Part shown: in pieces, positions 51,584-61,465 of the stretch | Position numbering within the stretch: the stretch's first letter is position 1 | How the letters are laid out: every line of letters starts with the position of its first letter | Assembly: GCF_030815585.1 (NCBI RefSeq) | Contig: NZ_JAUSWY010000001.1 | Location: forward strand, 1,054,001-1,118,000 | Length of the DNA stretch: 64,000 nucleotides | Direction of reading: 5' to 3' | Origin: Arthrobacter pascens | GTDB taxonomy: Bacteria; Actinomycetota; Actinomycetes; Actinomycetales; Micrococcaceae | Translations under genes and position numbers: made by a program | Notes under the pieces: model-generated | Seen by the model: only the letters and a program-made list of their open reading frames with translations | What the model was told of the DNA's origin: nothing | The model's database searches: none

Positions 51584-53119
51584 TCACACGACCAGCTCGA
51601 AGTGCACTTCCCGTGTGGCTATGTTCGAGGAGATCAGCCGCACGCGGACCTTGGTGCCGGATTCCAGGTCGCCGACGCACCGCGCCGTGACGGCGGGCTC
51701 TGCAATCTGGATAATCCCGGAGGCGCCGTTGCCATTTCCGTTCCTGCCGTTGGCGCCGTTGCCGTTCCCGTTCCTTCCGGTGCCGTTGGCGCCATTGCCG
51801 TTGCCGTCGCCACTGCCGTTGTCCCGCTGCGGCTTGGACCCGGAGATCACGATCGCATCGAATTCCTGCCCGATGTGGTTGACCAGCAGGGCGGCCTCCA
51901 CGGTGTCCAGCGCCATGCGCTCCATCCGCGATGCCAGCTGGTCGGATCCGGCCATGATCACCGGCAGCGAGGGTAGGGCGTCCCTGGCCCAGTCCGGTAC
52001 AGGCCGGCCGTTGCTGAGCGCCTCACAGATCACCAGCACAAAGCGGTCGATGAGCCGCCGCAGCGGAGCCGTGGTGTGCGCATACGCGGCGCCGATGGCG
52101 GCCTGCGCAGCGTCATCCGGCACGCTGCCGTCAAAGGCCGTGTAGCTGGCGCCACGGAAAAGCATGCCGGCCGAGTGCAGGATTGCCAGCTGCCGCGGGT
52201 CTACCGGGTCCAGGGTGCGGAGGAATTCGCCGTAGCTGATTTCGCCGTCCCAGGGCCTGCCCAAGGCCTCTGTCTGTAGCCTGAAGTGGAGCAGGGAGCG
52301 CTCGTCGGGCGCCCGCATGGTGCGCAGGATGCCCACCTTGCCCTCCAGCATCAGTTCGGCCGCTGCCATGCCGGTCATCAATGAAATCTGGGCATTCCAG
52401 TCCTCGACTGGAAGCTGTGGCGCCGCGGCAATCCGGTAGCCGCCGTCGGGAAGCTGGACGATTTCCTGTTCGGGCATGTTCAGGCTGGCTCCGCCGCGCG
52501 TACGCTCCAGATCCACGCGCTTGAGTCCCACTTCCTTCAGCAGCTGCAGTACCGGGGAGGCGGTTCCGGCGTCGAGCTCGGCCTGGACGCTCTTGTAGCT
52601 GAGCTTGGCGCGGCTGCGCATCCGGGCTCTCTGGACAGCCACGGAAGTGACCTGGGCGGCATCATCCAGGTCGAACTCCCACACAAAAGCGGAGCACAGC
52701 TGCCCGGCGAGGAGGCTGCCGGCCTGCTCGCTGATGACCTCGGGATGGAGCGGAATCCGGCCGTCCGGAGCGTAGAACGTCTGGCCGCGGCGTCGGGTCT
52801 CGGTGTCTAGCGCACCGCCGGGAACAACGAAGGACGGAACGTCCGCGATGGCATAAAGGACCCGGTAGCCTCCGGCTGCGCGCTCGATGAACAGGGCCTG
52901 GTCCAGGTCCGTGGAGGACTCCGGATCAATGGTAAGGAACTCAACGTCAGTCATATCGGAGGCCGGCAGCTGCAGTGAAGCCACGGCGGCCTCGGCATCC
53001 CGGACCGCTTCCACAGGGTACGGACCCGGCAGCTCCAGCTCGGTTCGCAGAGCGCTCAGCGCCTCCGCGAGGGCGTTTGTCTGCTCATGGACGTTAGGAG
53101 ACAGGCGATGATGTGACAC
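51584..53119 (-). CDS. RNB-domain ribonuclease (RNase II/R family)
   Basis: 511 residues from GTG 53119; TAACCT lies 7 bases upstream (53132-53127), so it is probably leaderless. RNB catalytic centre [20 protein letters not shown] with the metal-binding Asp residues, then [37 protein letters not shown] and [18 protein letters not shown]. No cold-shock or S1 domain as in RNase R/II proper. An Asn/Gly-rich insert (residues 433-468, DNA 51716-51823) interrupts the C-terminal beta domain. Degrades RNA 3'-5' by family. Confidence 0.9.
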   Translation of the reverse strand: MSHHRLSPNVHEQTNALAEALSALRTELELPGPYPVEAVRDAEAAVASLQLPASDMTDVEFLTIDPESSTDLDQALFIERAAGGYRVLYAIADVPSFVVPGGALDTETRRRGQTFYAPDGRIPLHPEVISEQAGSLLAGQLCSAFVWEFDLDDAAQVTSVAVQRARMRSRAKLSYKSVQAELDAGTASPVLQLLKEVGLKRVDLERTRGGASLNMPEQEIVQLPDGGYRIAAAPQLPVEDWNAQISLMTGMAAAELMLEGKVGILRTMRAPDERSLLHFRLQTEALGRPWDGEISYGEFLRTLDPVDPRQLAILHSAGMLFRGASYTAFDGSVPDDAAQAAIGAAYAHTTAPLRRLIDRFVLVICEALSNGRPVPDWARDALPSLPVIMAGSDQLASRMERMALDTVEAALLVNHIGQEFDAIVISGSKPQRDNGSGDGNGNGANGTGRNGNGNGANGRNGNGNGASGIIQIAEPAVTARCVGDLESGTKVRVRLISSNIATREVHFELVV

Positions 53120-53197
53120 GAAAATCAGGTTAGCCCGAATTCCTCCGATAGTGCAGGGCATCGGCCCCTGCAGTAGCGCGGGGCTCGTCCGGGAGCT

Positions 53198-53974
53198 TCA
53201 GGACGCGGCTGCGTCCAGCGCGGCAAGCAGGGCCGCGGCCGCCGCTGCGGGGTCCGGGGCCTCCGTGATGGCCCGGACCACCACCACCCTGTCGGCTCCG
53301 GCTTGCGCTACCTGTTCAATGTTGTCCAGACCGATACCGCCGATGGCGAACCAGGGGACCGTGCCTGCGGCCGTGCCGGCGCCGGCTTCGCGGACGGCCC
53401 GGGCCGCATACTTCACCAGGTCAAGGCCGACGGCGGCCCTGCCGGGCTTGGTGGGGGTGGCCCAAACGGGGCCCACACAGAAATAGTCCAGACCGCCGTC
53501 GGTACCGGCTGCGGCGGCGGAGGCTGTGATGGCGCCGTCGATCTGCCCCGTGGAGTGGGTGGACAATCCGATCTGGCCCGTCCTGCCGATCAGCGTGCGT
53601 GCTGACGCCAAAGGAAGGTCCTTTTGCCCGATATGGAACACCGGGGCTCCGGAAAGGACGGCAATATCAGCACGGTCGTTGACCGCCCACAGCCGGCCAT
53701 GGCGCGCGGCAGCAGCCTTCAGGACCTCCAGAAGTTCCAGTTCCTCCGCCGCTTCGATGGCCTTGTCCCGGAGCTGGATGATGTCCACACCGCCGGCAAA
53801 CGCCGCATCCACGAAGTCGGCGAAGTCGCCGCGGTCCCGACGGGCGTCGGTGCACAGGTACAGCCGTGCACTGCTGACCGACCCGCTGGGCGCACCGCTG
53901 CCGGTGGCGTCAGGGCCGGCGGAAGGGGCTGTGCTCGTGGAAAGGGCTGTGCTGGCGGAAAGGGCGGGGTTCAT
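53198..53974 (-). CDS. thiE: Thiamine-phosphate synthase
   Basis: 258 residues. Joins HMP-PP and thiazole phosphate to give thiamine phosphate. TIM-barrel motifs: [66 protein letters not shown]. An Ala/Ser/Thr-rich 35-residue N-terminal extension is unusual. TAGGCT (53987-53982) lies 7 bases before the ATG, so its mRNA is likely leaderless and lies outside riboswitch control, unlike the divergent thiO operon. Confidence 0.93.
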   Translation of the reverse strand: MNPALSASTALSTSTAPSAGPDATGSGAPSGSVSSARLYLCTDARRDRGDFADFVDAAFAGGVDIIQLRDKAIEAAEELELLEVLKAAAARHGRLWAVNDRADIAVLSGAPVFHIGQKDLPLASARTLIGRTGQIGLSTHSTGQIDGAITASAAAAGTDGGLDYFCVGPVWATPTKPGRAAVGLDLVKYAARAVREAGAGTAAGTVPWFAIGGIGLDNIEQVAQAGADRVVVVRAITEAPDPAAAAAALLAALDAAAS

Positions 53975-54005
53975 GGAAACCAGCCTAGTTCCTCTAAACT
54001 GGGCT

Positions 54006-54108
54006 GGTACTGCGGGAGCCCGTGGCAGCTGTCATAAAGCGGCCGGGCTGAGAGGGCGTCAGAGCCGACCGCTTGACCTGATCCGGCTAGTACCGGCGTA
54101 GGGAAGGA
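54006..54108 (+). promoter_or_regulatory. TPP riboswitch (THI element)
   Basis: Contains the conserved CTGAGAG (54048-54054), ACCGCTTGACCTGATCCGG (54068-54086), TAGTACCGGCGTAGGGAAGG (54088-54107) and the 5' partner GCGGGAGCCCG. The 3' end merges with AAGGAAA, the ribosome site of thiO, so TPP binding would hide the start. Controls thiO-thiS-thiG. Confidence 0.93.
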
Positions 54109-54113
54109 AACCC

Positions 54114-55393
54114 ATGATCCCCCCATCCGGCAGGGCCCCGTCCGGCAGCCTTCCAAAGGCGCTGCGCGCCGACGTGGCAGTGGTCGGCGGCGGAGTCATC
54201 GGCCACGGCATCGCATGGGAAGCCAAGCGCTCCGGGCGTTCCGTGGTCCTGATCGATGACGCGCCAGGCTCCGGCGCCAGCTGGGCAGCCGCCGGCATGC
54301 TCGCCCCTGTCAGCGAGCTGCACTACCAGGAGGAAGACCTCCTGGAGCTCATGCTCGAGTCCTCCGGCCAGTGGCCGGCCTTCGCAGCGGACCTTGCTGA
54401 GGCAGCGGGCCGGGATCCCGGCTACCTGACGACGACGACCATCGCCGTCGGCGCGGACGCCGCGGACCGCAGGGCACTCATGGACCTGCGGACAGTGCAG
54501 CAGGCCAATGGCCTGCCGGTAGAACCCCTCACCGTTCGCGAGGCCAGGAGCAGGGAGGCCCTCCTCAGCCCGGCTGTCTCGTGTGCCCTGGACATCCCCT
54601 CCGATCATCAGGTGGACCCGCGGAGGCTCGTGGCGTGCCTGCGGCTTGCATTGGCTGCCCAGCAGGGTGGTTCGGGAACCGCCGTCGACGGTGCCCACGA
54701 AGGGTTCGCCGTCGCAGACCGGGCAACGTCCCTTTTGTGGCACGACGGCCGGGTGAGCGGTGTGCGGCTCGCGGGCGGCGGGACGGTGCTTGCCGGCGAA
54801 ACAGTGGTGGCCAACGGGCTTCAGGCGGCTTCCCTGGAGGACCTGCCGGAAGGGCTCAAGCTGCCGCTGCGCCCGGTCTATGGGGACATCCTCCGGCTGG
54901 CGGTTCCACAGCATCTCCGGCCGCTGGTCACGTCCACGGTACGCGGCCTGGTCCACGGTGTTCCGGTGTATATCGTTCCGAGGCAGGACGGCACTGTAGT
55001 GATCGGGGCCACCCAGCGTGAGGACGCGCCGTCGGCAGCCGGGGCTGAGGCGGTCTCCGCCGGCGGCGTCTACCGGCTGCTGCGGGACGCCCAGGTCCTG
55101 GTGCCCGCCGTCGCCGAGCTGGAACTCCTGGAAAGCACAGCCAGGGCACGCCCAGGCACCCCGGACAACGCCCCGCTGCTGGGCAGGGTACAGGTCCCCG
55201 GAAGCCCGGAACACGTGGCCGGGGTGATCATCGCCACCGGGTTCTTCCGCCACGGCGTACTGCTCACTCCAGCAGCGGCCGCCGTCTGCCGGTCACTGAT
55301 GGACGGCAGCGAGGACGCCCGCTGGCGGGCCTTCAGCCCCGCCAGGTTTTCCCGCAGGCATCAGGACACCTTTGACCTACATAAGGAATCAGC

Positions 55394-55397
<4 letters not shown>
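54114..55397 (+). CDS. thiO: Glycine oxidase ThiO
   Basis: 427 residues. FAD enzyme that oxidises glycine to the imine used for the thiazole ring. GG-doublet dinucleotide motif VAVVGGGVIGHGIAWEAKRS (about 19-38). ASWAAAGMLAPVSE, YGDILRLAVPQ and GFFRHGVLLTP are typical of ThiO. Under the TPP riboswitch. The last four bases overlap the thiS start. Confidence 0.94.
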
Positions 55398-56450
<1,053 letters not shown>

Positions 56451-56511
56451 ACCGGCTCCCAGTGCCGTTGGCCGGGACCGGGCTCATCCAGGACGAGCCA
56501 AGGAGTCAGCG

Positions 56512-57177
56512 ATGGCCGGCAAGGAAGACATTCTCACCCGCACCCGGATCGACGAAGCCCTCAACGCGCTGCCCGACTGGCGCTACCGCCTGGGCGGACT
56601 GGTCACGGTCTTTAAGGCGCCGACGGCGGCCGCCGCGCTGGAGCTGATGGCCGCCGTCGGGCGTCTGGCGGAAGAGCAGAACCATCATCCGGACCTCGAC
56701 TGGCGCTACAACCGGGTGTTCATCCGCTTCACCTCCCACGACGCAGGAGGCGAGGTCACAGAGCGTGATACCGCGGCGGCGGCAGCCGTGAGCGCCGCTG
56801 CTTCGGACGCCGGGGCCACGGCTGAACCAGGACTGTACCGGACCGTGGAACTGGCGATCGACACCCCCGACGCCGGGGAGATCTCCGAGGTGTGGCGCGT
56901 GGCCCTGGGATACAAAAAGGGCCAGGGCGGCGATCTGGTGGACCCCTACGGCCGCGGACCGTCGGTGTGGTTCCAGGAAACGCAGACACCCAACAGCAGC
57001 CGGATCCATGTGGACATTCACCGGAGCAAAGCCGAATCGGATCCTGTCCTGGCGAAGACGGAAGCCACCGGAGCCTTAATGGACCGTGACCACGCACCCG
57101 ACTGGGTGGTGGTCACGGATGCGCAGGAAAACCGTCTCTGCCTGTGCACGGAGGAAGGCTACCAGCCTGGCGGCTAG
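56512..57177 (+). CDS. Pterin-4a-carbinolamine dehydratase fused to a VOC/glyoxalase-like domain
   Basis: 221 residues from MAGKEDIL (AGGAG upstream). Residues 1-100 are the PCD/DCoH fold, with EEQNHHPDLDWRYNRV matching the active-site signature E..xHHPxxxxxYxxV, and TSHDAGGEVTERDTAAA. Residues 105-221 form one VOC-like half (TVELAIDTPDAGEISEVWRV; NSSRIHVDIHRSK; DWVVVTDAQENRLCLC). No phenylalanine hydroxylase gene is near. In this fusion the dehydratase may act on another pterin or be non-catalytic. It lies 61 bases after thiG. Confidence 0.85.
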   Translation: MAGKEDILTRTRIDEALNALPDWRYRLGGLVTVFKAPTAAAALELMAAVGRLAEEQNHHPDLDWRYNRVFIRFTSHDAGGEVTERDTAAAAAVSAAASDAGATAEPGLYRTVELAIDTPDAGEISEVWRVALGYKKGQGGDLVDPYGRGPSVWFQETQTPNSSRIHVDIHRSKAESDPVLAKTEATGALMDRDHAPDWVVVTDAQENRLCLCTEEGYQPGG

Positions 57178-57194
57178 AACCAGGCCAGGCCTAA

Positions 57195-57230
57195 TCCTTA
57201 CAGCTTGAGCCTGGTCCTTACAGCTTGAGC
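57195..57230. repeat. 16-bp direct repeat at a gene end
   Basis: TCCTTACAGCTTGAGC occurs at 57195-57210 and 57215-57230 (period 20). The second copy contains the stop of the minus-strand membrane gene. A recent tandem duplication. Confidence 0.75.
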
Positions 57231-57520
57231 GCGGCCGTCAGCCGTGCGGTGTCGTGGCGGGCACGGGTCCGGCCGATGTAGATCACCGCCCCTACCGCAG
57301 CTGCGGCGCCCAGGGCCATCGGCAGGATCCACGGAATCCACGTCAGGCCGGGCTGGTAACCAAAGCCTGCAGCCATAAAAATGATCCAGCTGAAGGCGCC
57401 CACGGCAACGGCAACACCTGCGGGCAGCCCCATGCCGTATTTGGCGTGGCGCTTGTCATTGGCCCAGACGATAAAGCCTGCGGCGGCGGTCACCAGGACA
57501 ACGATGGTCAGCGAAAGCAT
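57218..57520 (-). CDS. Small membrane protein, function unknown
   Basis: 100 residues with three membrane segments (about 3-20 LSLTIVVLVTAAAGFIVW; 31-52 LPAGVAVAVGAFSWIIF; 62-82 WIPWILPMALGAAAAVG). The first loop is basic (NDKRHAKYG). Cytoplasmic C-tail TRARHDTARLTAALKL. Clean coding pattern, no family assigned. GGAGATTCC precedes the ATG. It lies downstream of the DUF3107 gene (same strand) by 56 bases. Confidence 0.78.
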   Translation of the reverse strand: MLSLTIVVLVTAAAGFIVWANDKRHAKYGMGLPAGVAVAVGAFSWIIFMAAGFGYQPGLTWIPWILPMALGAAAAVGAVIYIGRTRARHDTARLTAALKL

Positions 57521-57576
57521 GGAATCTCCTCGGAATGCAACTGATGCCCGGCAATGCGGTCAGCCGCGGCGGTGTG

Positions 57577-57801
57577 CTAGAACTGGCCGAAACCTACCCG
57601 GCGCGCTTCTTCGGCGCCGATTTCCACGTAGCCCAGGGCGTTGCCGGGAACGATGATCACGCGCCCCTTGTCATCTTTCAGGCGCAGCTCGCTGCCATTG
57701 GTGATGGCATCCTCGACAACTTTGGCAACGGTGTCAGCATCCTGCGCCGATTCCAGCACAATTTCGCGGCCAATGTTCTGTACGCCGATCTTAATTTCCA
57801 A
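57577..57801 (-). CDS. DUF3107 small protein
   Basis: 74 residues: MEIKIGVQNIGREIVLES and DDKGRVIIVPGNALGYVEIG are the DUF3107 signature, an actinobacterial family of unknown role (TB9.4-like). Downstream of the TetR gene by 52 bases on the same strand; the same pair occurs in mycobacteria (Rv3208-Rv3208A). Confidence 0.9.
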   Translation of the reverse strand: MEIKIGVQNIGREIVLESAQDADTVAKVVEDAITNGSELRLKDDKGRVIIVPGNALGYVEIGAEEARRVGFGQF

Positions 57802-57853
57802 AGCGGGGCCTCCCAGCCAATCAAAAGTTTCAGGGTGTTCTCTTATTTGTAGT

Positions 57854-58537
57854 CTAGGTTTCCTTGGGGAAGCGAGAGATTCCGCGCCAAGCTAAACGGT
57901 AGATCAGGTCGCTGGCCACGTCGAGGTCTAGGTTTCCGTCCGTTTCCAGCCAGTAGCGCGCGCTGACCTGTGCCATTCCGGCCAGTCCCCGCCCGAGCAG
58001 CTGCGCCTCCATGGGCGGCAGTTTGGTGTCCTCGGCGATCACCCGGGCGACGGCGTCCGCGAAAGTCTTGTTGAAGGTCTCCAGGCGGGAGCTGACATCG
58101 GGATCGTTGATAAGGTCCGATTCGAAGACCAGACGGTGCGCCTGGTCATCGCTGGCAATGAACCGGTAGTACGCCCGCATTACGGCCTGAACGCGTTCAT
58201 CGTTGTCCGTGGTGGAGCTGAGGGCACCCAGCATGAGCTCCGTGAGAGACGTCAGGTGGCTGTCCAGCAAGGCCAGATACAGTTCGCGTTTGGAGGGAAA
58301 GTGCTGGTAGAGCACAGGTTTGCTGACATGCGCCGTTTCGGCGATCTCATCCATCGCTGCGCCGTGGTAGCCATTGGCCACAAACACCTCCTGCGCGGCT
58401 GCGAGGAGTTGCGCGCGGCGCTCGTCGCGGGGAAGCCGGGCGGATCGCTGGCCGGCGGCGCGCTGCGGGGCGGCCGGTTCGCCGATGGACGCCCGGTCAG
58501 TCCGTGCTTCATGGACCACAGTTGTCCTACTTTCCAT
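57854..58537 (-). CDS. TetR-family transcriptional regulator
   Basis: 227 residues from MESRTTVV, with GGAGG well placed; a longer frame is not used. Helix-turn-helix AMDEIAETAHVSKPVLYQHF (about 70-89). C-terminal domain resembles Rv3208-type regulators. The palindrome TTACTGC-GCGGTAA (58554-58567) lies 17 bases before its start and is a probable operator for itself and divergent moeZ. Disordered 45-residue N-terminus. Confidence 0.9.
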   Translation of the reverse strand: MESRTTVVHEARTDRASIGEPAAPQRAAGQRSARLPRDERRAQLLAAAQEVFVANGYHGAAMDEIAETAHVSKPVLYQHFPSKRELYLALLDSHLTSLTELMLGALSSTTDNDERVQAVMRAYYRFIASDDQAHRLVFESDLINDPDVSSRLETFNKTFADAVARVIAEDTKLPPMEAQLLGRGLAGMAQVSARYWLETDGNLDLDVASDLIYRLAWRGISRFPKET

Positions 58538-58553
58538 TGCAGTTACCTCCACT

Positions 58554-58567
58554 TTACTGCGCGGTAA
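58554..58567. promoter_or_regulatory. Candidate TetR operator
   Basis: TTACTGCGCGGTAA: TTAC and GTAA half-sites, two mismatches from full symmetry, followed by a partial copy (GCGGTAT, 58577-58583). It lies between TetR and moeZ and would block both promoters. Confidence 0.5.
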
Positions 58568-58603
58568 TATGACCGGGCGGTATCTCGGGGCATACATTGA
58601 AGT

Positions 58604-59803
58604 ATGGCTTCGACATTCACTGCTAAGGCTTCTTCCGTTTCGCTTGAACCGTTGGTGGAGCCTGCGGCTGATCTGACGCCCGCGGAAGTGGAACGCTATT
58701 CAAGGCACCTCATCATTCCCGAGATCGGCGCAGTAGGTCAGCGCCGGCTCAAGAACGCCAAGGTGCTGGTGATCGGCGCCGGGGGACTTGGCTCGCCCGC
58801 ACTGCTGTACCTCGCAGCCGCAGGTGTCGGCACGCTGGGAATCATCGACGACGACGCCGTTGACCTCAGCAACCTGCAGCGCCAAGTCATCCACGGCGTG
58901 GCGGATGTGGGACAGCCCAAGATCGAATCAGCCCGGAACACGATTGCCGGGCTGAATCCTTTGGTGGACGTCCGGCTGCACCACGTCCGGCTGGATGCAA
59001 CAAACGCACTGGAGCTTTTCGCCGACTACGACCTCATCCTGGACGGTGCGGACAACTTTGCGACACGCTACCTGGTGAACGACGCCGCAGCCATCCTGGG
59101 CAAGCCCTACGTCTGGGGTTCGATCTTCCGCTTTGACGGCCAGGTCAGTGTCTTCTGGGAAAAGCATGGACCCACCTACCGCGATCTTTATCCGGAGGCT
59201 CCGCCGGCCGGATCCGTCCCCTCCTGTGGAGAGGGCGGCGTGTTCGGGATGCTATGCGCGGCTGTTGGCTCACTCATGGTGACGGAAGCGGTCAAGCTGA
59301 TCACCGGCGTCGGGCGTTCACTCCTGGGCCGGGTGGCACTCTTCGATGCCCTGGGCGGAAGCTGGCGCGAGATCCGGGTGTCCAAGGACCCGGCCGCGGA
59401 ACCCATCACTGAGCTGACGGATTACGACGCCTTCTGCGGCATTGCCCCCGCCGCGTCCGCGGACACCGAACACACAGTGACGGCTACCCAACTGGCCACA
59501 ATGCTGGCGTCACGGAAGGCAGGGCTGAAGGATTTTGACCTGGTGGATGTCCGCGAGTCTGGTGAGCACGACATTGTGAGCATCGACGGATCCGTGCTGA
59601 TCCCGCAGGGAAGGATCCTGGCGGGGGAGGCCTGGGCTGAGCTTCCCCAGGACAGGGACATCGTGTTCCACTGCAAGGCCGGGACCCGGTCAGCCAATGT
59701 CCTGGAGGCCGCCCGGAAGGCCGGATACGAGCGGGTCAGCCATCTCGACGGCGGTATCCTCGCCTGGGTCAGGGACGTGGAGCCGGGCAAACCCGTGTAC
59801 TAA
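58604..59803 (+). CDS. moeZ: Adenylyltransferase/sulfurtransferase MoeZ (ThiF/MoeB plus rhodanese)
   Basis: 399 residues. N-terminal E1-like domain: VLVIGAGGLGSPALLYLAAA (about 50-69), DDDAVDLSNLQRQVIHG, catalytic region VPSCGEGGVFGMLCAAVG. C-terminal rhodanese with active Cys in VFHCKAGTRSAN. Activates and sulfurates small ubiquitin-like carriers (MoaD, ThiS, CysO in relatives), so it may serve thiS in this window. TACATT lies 5 bases before the ATG. Confidence 0.93.
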   Translation: MASTFTAKASSVSLEPLVEPAADLTPAEVERYSRHLIIPEIGAVGQRRLKNAKVLVIGAGGLGSPALLYLAAAGVGTLGIIDDDAVDLSNLQRQVIHGVADVGQPKIESARNTIAGLNPLVDVRLHHVRLDATNALELFADYDLILDGADNFATRYLVNDAAAILGKPYVWGSIFRFDGQVSVFWEKHGPTYRDLYPEAPPAGSVPSCGEGGVFGMLCAAVGSLMVTEAVKLITGVGRSLLGRVALFDALGGSWREIRVSKDPAAEPITELTDYDAFCGIAPAASADTEHTVTATQLATMLASRKAGLKDFDLVDVRESGEHDIVSIDGSVLIPQGRILAGEAWAELPQDRDIVFHCKAGTRSANVLEAARKAGYERVSHLDGGILAWVRDVEPGKPVY

Positions 59804-59813
59804 CCTGAGCCCA

Positions 59814-59986
59814 TCAACGACGCTCTCTCACTTATTGCCCCTATTTCAACGATGCTCTCTCACTTCCGCGAAGGAAGTGAGAAAGCGTTGCTGGGGAAGC
59901 CGCAGGAAGTGAGAGAGCGTTGCTGGGGAAGCCGCAGGAAGTGAGAGAGCGTTGCTGGGGAAGCCGCAGGAAGTGAGAGAGCGTCG
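59814..59986. repeat. 32-bp tandem repeats with inverted flanking copies
   Basis: Three units of 32 bp start at 59873, 59905 and 59937; a partial fourth at 59969-59986. Each unit begins GGAAGTGAGAGAGCGTTGCT (the first has one change). Two inverted half-units precede them: CGACGCTCTCTCACTT (59818-59833, exact complement of 59971-59986) and TCAACGATGCTCTCTCACTT (59846-59865). A hairpin forms around GCGAA at 59868-59872. It sits between convergent moeZ and hemA. Confidence 0.85.
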
Positions 59987-59993
59987 ACGCCGG

Positions 59994-61307
59994 TCAGGCG
60001 GTTTCGAGGCCCCGACGGTCCACTGGGCACTCGGCTTGCGCGGCCGCGGCAGGCTGCTCCACTGTAATGCCGTAAAGGGTTTCCAGGGCGGCCACGTAAT
60101 CGTCCTGCTGGCCGTTTGAGGCAAGTTCGCGTGCCCGCACCGTAGGGACGTGCAGCAACTGCTTCACCATCCGGCGGAGGGCGAACTCCACCTCCTCCGC
60201 GGCGGCGGTGCAGCCGTGCCGGGCGCGCACCTTTTCCATCTCCGTGTCGAGGACATTCATGGTGTGCCGGCGCAGGGCAACAATGGCTGAATCCACGGAG
60301 CGGGCCTCCCGCTCCTGCTCGAAGGCCCGGGCCGCGCCGGAAACGATCCCGCTGGCCTGGGCCAGGGATTCGGCCTGCTCCTGGGGCGCGGCCAAACGCA
60401 CGGATTCCAGCGTGAGCAACTCAACGCCGTCGAGCTCTCCGACCTCCGGGTCAAAATCATGGGTGAGTGCGAGGTCGATGGCGATCAGGGGCTGCGTGGA
60501 CCCTGATCGGACCTCTGCCAGCTCATCGGCCTCCACCCGGGTGTCCGAACCGCTGCAGCCGATCATCACGTCGGCTGCGGCCACGGCCGGCCGAAGGGAT
60601 TCGTTGTCCAGCGCAGTGCCGCCACGGGTGGCAACAAAGCCCTCCGCACGGCCCGAGGACGAGAAAACCGAGATGTCCGTGCAGCCACGCTCACGGAGCA
60701 GAGCCATGGTGGCCCCGGCGTAGGCTCCGGTGCCGAACACCACCACTTTCTTGGCTGACCAGTCCCGGTTCTCGGACAGATCCGTTGCCAGGTCCAGGGC
60801 CACCGAAACAATGGACAGCCCCCGGGAGCCGAGGGCAGTCTGGGCACCGACGTCCTTGGCGGTTTTGGAAGCCGCCTGAAACAGCCGGACCAGGCCGGAG
60901 CTGGCCGTGCCTTCGTGCTGCGCCGTGATGAGGGCCCGCCGAACCTGGCCGGCGATTTCGCGTTCGCCAACCACGGCGGAATCGAGTCCGGCGCTGACGG
61001 CAAAAAGATGCTGGCTGACTTCGGAGCCGGTCCGGGTACTGAAGGACCGGGATACCAACTGTTCGTTGAGGCCGCTGAGATCGCTGATCTGGGCCACCAG
61101 TGCCGCGCGGGCTGCCTCCACATCGTCCGCATGGGGCGCTTCGCCGTAGATTTCGTAGCGGTTGCAGGTGGCAAGCACCACCGCACCCGTCACTGCCGGC
61201 GATCCGGAGAGTGCGGATGTGGCGACCCCGGAAGCACCGTTGCTCAGTTGAGCAACGGTCTCAAGGTCGATGTCGGCGTGTGTAGCCACCAATGAAAAAA
61301 GAACCAC
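59994..61307 (-). CDS. hemA: Glutamyl-tRNA reductase
   Basis: 437 residues from GTG. First committed step of C5 heme synthesis: reduces Glu-tRNA to glutamate-1-semialdehyde. Catalytic Cys in [35 protein letters not shown] segment ([17 protein letters not shown]); [21 protein letters not shown] motif; [26 protein letters not shown] (61322-61317) is 9 bases before the start. Divergent from hemE. Confidence 0.94.
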   Translation of the reverse strand: MVLFSLVATHADIDLETVAQLSNGASGVATSALSGSPAVTGAVVLATCNRYEIYGEAPHADDVEAARAALVAQISDLSGLNEQLVSRSFSTRTGSEVSQHLFAVSAGLDSAVVGEREIAGQVRRALITAQHEGTASSGLVRLFQAASKTAKDVGAQTALGSRGLSIVSVALDLATDLSENRDWSAKKVVVFGTGAYAGATMALLRERGCTDISVFSSSGRAEGFVATRGGTALDNESLRPAVAAADVMIGCSGSDTRVEADELAEVRSGSTQPLIAIDLALTHDFDPEVGELDGVELLTLESVRLAAPQEQAESLAQASGIVSGAARAFEQEREARSVDSAIVALRRHTMNVLDTEMEKVRARHGCTAAAEEVEFALRRMVKQLLHVPTVRARELASNGQQDDYVAALETLYGITVEQPAAAAQAECPVDRRGLETA

Positions 61308-61465
61308 AGCAGATCAATCATAGCTTTTTCGTTGCTCGGTAGAACAACCCGCCGGGCCTGGACCGGCCGGCTGGCGATGTGATCCCTGCCACGGGACCGG
61401 CGGAAGTGCTCCAGATGACAGACTGTCGTTATCTTTTGCAGCCGATTTTGGGCACAATCGAAGGC

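Noticed and set aside
59873..59986. 32-bp repeats as a CRISPR array
   Set aside because: Units abut directly with no unique spacers, there are inverted copies, and no cas genes are present.
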